A DNA stretch of 64,000 nt from Ashinkailepas kermadecensis (lineage: Eukaryota > Arthropoda > Thecostraca > Neolepadidae), in NCBI GenBank assembly GCA_034440615.1, contig JAOTOM010004800.1:62001-126000 (forward strand), given 5' to 3'. Position 1 is the stretch's first letter. Each line of letters begins with the position of its first letter. The position numbers were made by a program, and so were the translations under genes. Under the pieces are notes generated by a model. The model saw only the letters and a list, made by a program, of their open reading frames with translations. It was not told where the DNA came from and ran no database searches. Positions 58,902 to 64,000 of this stretch are shown piece after piece.

Positions 58902-60388
58902 GACAGGTCTGAAATTCAGGCATCTCTGAATGCATGCGAGGTGGGTGTGGGTGTAGGGGGGGGGAGGGATGGCAGAAGACTGAATCCCGGTATGTTCCTG
59001 GCCGTATTTAGAGAGTGTTTCCTTCACATGTCACCAGACTTCTTACGAACTTTGTATGATGCCAAGTGAAGTTGAGCCCGCTACGGTCGAGCTGAAAACG
59101 CACACGGCATTGCAACTGCCTGGCTTGAAAGACGGGTGTGGTAAATAAAGGCGTGAAGGGTTACGTCGAAAAAAGTCATATCGGACAAGACACCACAGAG
59201 ATGAGAAACCCGATGACCAGCTGAATTATTTAGCCTGTGGCAGCGTACGCGCCCTACTCCACATGTCACGCAACATGTGTAATAGTTAGTCACACTGGAC
59301 CACGTCAGACAGACACCGGGACGAACGGAATTGCCGAGACGATCGCCGACCGATCAGTACCAGCGTATGCTGCAAGTGTGACATTCACTGATGCAAGATC
59401 AACGCAATGGCTAGACAGCACTCGAACGGTGGCGGAGTTAAGCCGAAAAACCAAAACACTACGCCAACCGCGTGAATACTTTTTTTTCGTGCTACAGCGG
59501 AATCGGCGCTCGCCAATGCACCTTAAAAAATGAGCTAGCTCGTTGAGGCACTGAATCGTTATTTTATGGTGTGTACGAAGCTCGCGTCCAGGCGACTTAC
59601 TATGCCACAGTCGTTGCCACAGTCGTTGCCACAATCGCTTCCACAGTCGCTGCCACAATCGCTGCCAATCGCAAATCGCGCGCACGCACAGTACGAGTGA
59701 GATCAGTTGGAAAATAAATATCCGTTGATTGCAACATCACCGGTATCCAAGAACCGCGCCGACCACGCTGAACCGCGCCAAGCCACCCACGAGCCACACG
59801 CCCAGGCATCCGCACTTCCCATTGTCCATCCAGTCACCCCTTGCGACTAGCATAAATTGGGTCAGGGGTGGAGCGGACTAGTGATATCGATCCTTAGTGG
59901 GAGAACTCGCAACCCAAGACGGCTCGACGCAGGTCGCTGTCCACGGGTGCCAGCACATGCACCAGACTGGGGAACTGCTGGACTGACGTCCTGCACAAAG
60001 GCAACAGGCCTAAACCGACCAGGAGCGATCTCACACTGCTCCCAGAGCAGTCAAGCAGTTCAGTGGAACGGCCAGGTTTGAGTGTCATCACACTTGCACT
60101 GGGTAATTTTGATTTCGAAATACGGCACAATGGTGGGTGAGCAGTGTTGAAGAGAGCATTGCTGGCAGGACATCGACTCGCCACCGGCTAGCTGATCTGT
60201 GTTGATACTTGGCGACCTACTTGTGCGACGATGTAGTCGCCGACGCTGCAACCCAAATACCCGTGACTGCACCTGTCCTGACATGAACCTCCTCGTCACC
60301 CGTGCATTGCTCCACGTCTCAGTCAGTCCCTCACACAGCCAGCAAGCACACGCATTTGTACCGGGGCGGCAGGCCAACCCTGTGCTGC
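58902..60388. other. Spacer and probable SOX 3' flank
   Basis: This lies downstream of the SOX stop codon on the minus strand. A degenerate 12-bp repeat (CACAGTCGTTGC type) lies at 59607-59668. I saw no clear AATAAA on the minus strand close to the stop, so the transcript end is undetermined. Confidence 0.4.
59607..59668. repeat. 12-bp repeat, about 5 copies
   Basis: CCACAGTCGTTG, CCACAATCGCTT and CCACAGTCGCTG variants run in tandem. Confidence 0.85.
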
Positions 60389-61213
60389 CTACAAGCCGAT
60401 CTGCAGGTCGTCCAGGTCGTCGCTGCTCAGGTCCAGCACGGGGAACATGGCCAGCGGGTTGAGCAGGGTGGCCTCGTCGAGCGGCGTCACTTCGAGGTCG
60501 CGCAGGTCGAGCGTCATGTCTGGCTCCGACTGCGGCGACCAGCAGTCGTAGCGCGGCTCGTCCAGCGCGGCGCTCAGCTCGTGCGCCGTTAGACACGACG
60601 ACATCTCCGACTCATACCCGCTGGACGAGCAGATGGACGGCACCGGACTGTAGGGCGTATGCAGATGGCTGGCCGGACTGGCCAGGCCCAGGCCAGAGGC
60701 GGGCGACAGGTGGCCCACGCACGACGACAGCGGGCTGGCCGGCCCTACCGTGGGACTGCCGCCACTCGGGTACATCTGCTCATGGTACGGCGGACTGTCC
60801 GGCGCCAGGTACGACTGCTGTGGCGGCAGGCCGGTCATGTACACACGCTCCTTCTTGATGCTGTCCAGCAATAATTTGTCCGACGATTGTTTAGTGATCT
60901 TCTGCCGACTGGCGGACTTCTTGGCCACGATTGACTTCGGTGCTACTTCCTTCGCCTGGCCCTTCTTGCGAGGTCGGTACTTGTAGTCTGGATACTCGAG
61001 TCTGTGCAGCTCCACAAGGGTCTTGCCACCACTAATGAAAGGGTCCTTCTCCTCCTTGCTCAGGTCTTGCCACAGCTTGCCGAGCGCCTTGGAAATCTCA
61101 GAGTGATTGCAACTGAAGTTGGCAGTTATAAACTCGCGCTGGATCTTGGCGAACAGCATGAACGCATTGAGCGGCCTTTTGGTGTGCTCTGGATTTCTAC
61201 GGTCCTTCTTTAT
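60389..61213 (-). CDS. SOX-family HMG-box transcription factor, 3'-terminal coding exon
   Basis: The exon encodes 274 residues and ends in TAG at 60389-60391. Residues ~11-84 form a SOX HMG box: 'TKRPLNAFMLFAK', 'NHSEISKALGKLW', 'KEEKDPFI' and the SOX-typical close 'PDYKYRPRKK'. The Phe-Met wedge that intercalates into the DNA minor groove is kept. A basic stretch follows the box, then a Ser/Pro-rich region ('SPASHLHTPYSPVPS') and a strongly acidic end ('LSSDDLDDLQIGL') suited to activation. The exon starts after TTCCCGCAG on the minus strand. An in-frame TAA lies a few codons further upstream and the only nearby ATG falls inside the box, so an upstream exon must supply the N-terminus; I could not find it. 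Subfamily is unclear: the opening RPLNAFMLF departs from the usual RPMNAFMVW. A nuclear DNA-binding role is inferred from family. Confidence 0.92.
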   Translation of the reverse strand: MKKDRRNPEHTKRPLNAFMLFAKIQREFITANFSCNHSEISKALGKLWQDLSKEEKDPFISGGKTLVELHRLEYPDYKYRPRKKGQAKEVAPKSIVAKKSASRQKITKQSSDKLLLDSIKKERVYMTGLPPQQSYLAPDSPPYHEQMYPSGGSPTVGPASPLSSCVGHLSPASGLGLASPASHLHTPYSPVPSICSSSGYESEMSSCLTAHELSAALDEPRYDCWSPQSEPDMTLDLRDLEVTPLDEATLLNPLAMFPVLDLSSDDLDDLQIGL

Positions 61214-63384
61214 CTGCGGGAAGATAATCAGTTATCAGCATTAGGACTATGTTACACCAGCACGTTACATCAGCGAGATAGCATCGTTTCCAAGAGGACT
61301 AGCGGCACCGTGTAGCGAGGCTTAAAGTCCATAGGCGCGGCCCAAGTGCCAGCCCGAAAACCAACCTCTTTCAGCCACATGTGGACAATGCCAACGTTGC
61401 CATGCCCGAGTGCTGGGCTCCAGTTTTTCTACCTGATGCACATGTATTTGCGGTGTAAATCGCAACGGCAACGTCACCTCCACAGTCCCGTTATATCGTT
61501 ACTGGGACCATGCACACTCATCTTGAGCTCGGAAAATACACAGCCCGAGTAGGCATATATCTTGCGTTTTTGCAGACATGAAATAGAAATAGACAGCGGT
61601 CCCAATGTTCAAAAAGTCGAACAGTGCAGGGTCAGTGGGTGGTGAGTCAGTCGCGTGGGGAATTGCCACCAGGCGTACCGTACCATCAGCTATGTGGCGA
61701 ACTAAATCGGAGAAAATAACTGTCATAGTAATATCGGCGCATGGTCACCGACAGTCATAGCTTTCCCGGATCCGGAAATCGCTGACCACCCCGCGCCGCA
61801 ATCGTCCACTCCCGCTCGCATGCGGCATCACACTGAACGCCGGAGAGTTTCATAATCATTGACAAGTATCACGTCAGGCCGGCCCGCGTAGTTCGCTTCT
61901 GTGATCATAGATGGCGGACTAAGTCGAGTCGTGTCAGCTGAGCGAGCGGCCGCTAAAATCAGGCGGCGGTTCGAGCCAATTTAGAGATATGACGGTTAGT
62001 GCCGGCCGTTGCTTCCTCACGGCTACTTGTCAGACCTGATGATAGCCTCTGCGCAGGGTCTAGTCAAATTGATGAGCGCCAGCACCCGGGCACGGTGTGC
62101 TCAGCATGCCATTCTCGGCTGGGCGTAAATGGTGGGACGAATTGTCAGCATATTTAATTACTCTTCATTGAGGCCGCAACGAATATGCCGTCTACAATGT
62201 GAAATTTTGAATTACATCCAATTCTGACTTCACACGAAAGAAGTGCGTCCCATCATGGTGGTGATGTCTCAAGTGTTCAGGAAGCGTTCATGCAATTTTG
62301 ATGCTCATCCAGTTCAAACTCGATATCTTATTCACGTTTTCTAACGTAGTGCGGATCGACCAAAATAAACGTCATGCTGTTGCATTTTATCTTGAAGCAC
62401 TTCCAGAAGATTGCGTTCGTCGGTTGGGATATCCGACAATCATTGTCTGCATGAGCATAAATTTAACTCAAACTCAATTGATTCACGTCGGGCTTCATCA
62501 CGCAATTTTGATGCACAACTCTCAGGGATTGAAAGGTGTGTCAAGTACAATCGATGATAAAAGCCTTGTTTGACATGTTTGATCGACCTTAGATGACGCT
62601 GCTTTGTACATTGGTACCGCTCTCAGTGACCAGACGCCTTTGGGTGAAGCCAAACGATATGCGTGTTGGGTCATTTGCATGCCAAAATAATGCAAGAATA
62701 GAAAGAAATACGATTGCGGACAAAACAGCATGATGGAATATGGTAACATGGAAGAAGCGAAAGCGCTTCTGGGTCTTCGAGAGAGAGCTACAGATAGTTG
62801 CAGCCGATCAATTTTAACATCTACGCAGCGATGGTAGTTGATATCGGGGATAGTAATACTGCATGTGCCATGTTAAATACACTCGCCAGTATGGATACCA
62901 ATTTGACTGCACAGACAACCGTAACTGGCGTGCTTGCCCTGTCTGGGTTTAGGGTTTCTGGGCTTCTGCCTCGTGGTGGGGTGTTAGGCTCGTGCACTTT
63001 TGGTATTGCCGGGGCAACACCAATAGTCTGATTGTCCCTCCAATTGTCACCCAATACCGGCGTTCACTCTCATAATTACAAGAGGACACCAAACCCCTTT
63101 TGAAGAAATGGACATACGGCGACGCATTTCAAAGTACACCAGGCCATTTCATTTCTGGGGACTCATGTATATTTGGTTCTCTGCCAATGCAACGCCAATA
63201 ATTCTCACGATTTACCACCAGGCGTATGCCGCTACGTGAAATAAACCATGAATCAGATGACGGCAATGCCAATAATTCTGCGAAGCCTCCATCCATGGGC
63301 ATGGTAACTTGAAATTCATTGAGTGACCAAATGACCTTTTTGATCGTCAAGGCTGCCTCGAAGGTCATTTCTGTATAATGTTTA
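61214..63384. other. Probable SOX intron and upstream DNA
   Basis: On the minus strand a branch-like CTGAT and the pyrimidine tract lie just above 61214. No convincing N-terminal exon was seen up to the window end. Frames of 68-91 residues (for example 62298-62573 plus) show no domain. Confidence 0.45.
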
Positions 63385-63530
63385 CCCATACGCCCAATGG
63401 TTTGCCCATTTACCCATAGTCCCAATGGTTTACCCACTTACCATTTACCGATTGGCCCAAATATACCAATTTACTCGTAGGCACAATGGTTTACCCATTT
63501 ACCCACAGGCCCAATGGTTAACCTCATTGG
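63385..63530. repeat. Degenerate ~25-bp repeat with CCCAATGGTTTACCCA
   Basis: CCCAATGGTTTACCCATTTA-like phrases recur about six times with variable spacing (CGCCCAATGG, GTCCCAATGG, GGCACAATGG, GGCCCAATGG). Confidence 0.85.
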
Positions 63531-63616
63531 GTGTCAAATCAATGATTGAGGGGGCTGGTGGCCCTCTTAGCGTACGCAGTGACAGGCTTGCCTCCAGCTA
63601 TGGCCATCACAGGTAT

Positions 63617-63753
63617 TAAGTGTAATGGTGGTTGGTTGGTTGGTTGGTTATTGGTTTTACGACACGTCGACCGTTGAGTCATGTAGCGTCGCCAATCTCT
63701 CACGCCGATTGGTCGCGGGCGAAGAGTAGCGACAGGTGTAAGTGTAATGGTGG
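63617..63753 (-). mobile_element. ~107-bp retrotransposon 3'-end insertion with 15-bp target duplication
   Basis: TAAGTGTAATGGTGG occurs exactly at 63617-63631 and 63739-63753. The insert, read on the minus strand, ends GTCGACGTGTCGTAAAACC-AAT followed by (AACC)n. Its 5' part (GGCGACGCTACATGACTC) can pair loosely with the CGACACGTCGAC region, a stem often seen in LINE/SINE tails. The length implies a strongly 5'-truncated LINE or a SINE tail. The flank match may extend to ACAGGT, giving about 22 bp with one indel. Confidence 0.8.
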
Positions 63754-64000
63754 ATTATAAATATGAATGATGTTGCAACATTCCCGGTTAACTGGTGTGT
63801 TCAGGCTTCAGGTAGCTTGACTTGCATAAGTGCGCATGATGGCGATAGAAAATGAACTAAAAACGTCATTTGTTCCAACCTCATCGACATATGTCCCAAA
63901 CAAGAACAAAAGCAGCACCTAGTTTCCTGAAGGGCGTAGACCACATGCAATGTCATCAGGATTTACAATGTTTTAGGCATGCTTGATGCTTGGTATTATT

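Noticed and set aside
61760..63437. N-terminal SOX exon upstream of 61214
   Set aside because: Minus-strand frames were read, but none joins to a convincing GT donor with coding-like sequence. GTAAGT near 63433 lies in a degenerate repeat.

Overview
The window is metazoan nuclear DNA. The one gene segment I can defend is the last coding exon of a SOX-family HMG-box transcription factor (minus strand, 60389-61213), with a good splice acceptor at its upstream edge. No bacterial signatures (operons, Shine-Dalgarno sites, CRISPR) are present. CCTAA-rich patches, fossil Jockey-group LINE coding sequence, hAT- and TTAA-type DNA transposons and long (TA)n tracts fit an invertebrate. CCTAA would be compatible with an arthropod, but I cannot name the taxon.

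Most of the window is repeats. I count about twenty tandem arrays with units from 6 to 75 bp, plus three long TA/CA microsatellites; together they cover about 20 kb, near 30% of the window. The largest is a 6.8 kb satellite (46243-53050) built from 16-bp and 23-bp modules. Others are a 66-copy 35-bp array (1962-4276), an 18-copy 62-bp array (20932-22054), a ~22-copy 58-bp array (22317-23612), an apparently perfect ~82-copy 7-mer array (30110-30684), a 37-bp array (41868-42760) and a 68-bp array (57891-58901). The many long open frames inside these arrays come from repeat periodicity and are not called as genes.

Mobile-element layout, left to right: a transposon terminus (1-232); an inverted-repeat element (486-1078); a hAT-like element with a perfect 8-bp target duplication (10410-11786), whose target is a repeat with a second, unfilled copy at 12.25-12.46 kb; a TTAA-flanked MITE (12909-13812) with a second copy at 40569-41412; a fossil Jockey-group LINE on the minus strand (14925-17700) with recognisable three-CCHC gag, endonuclease and linker; a tRNA-Lys-like sequence just upstream of it (17787-17858); a foldback element (35464-36795); and two retrotransposon 3'-tail insertions with 14-15 bp target duplications (57703-57738 and 63632-63738). 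Several further two-copy dispersed repeats are listed.

The main theme is that tandem arrays have grown inside mobile elements. The 34-bp array lies in the LINE endonuclease at the codons for the 'NAHHxxWD' segment, the 50-bp array lies in the LINE gag just before the zinc knuckles, and the 25-bp array lies inside one MITE copy but is single-copy in its sister. A second theme is perfect hairpins with 2-7 nt loops (7976, 23318, 41555, 42960, 56867); one is clearly an inverted copy of its own minisatellite unit. Both point to local replication slippage and template switching as a strong force in this genome. I found no novel multi-gene system.
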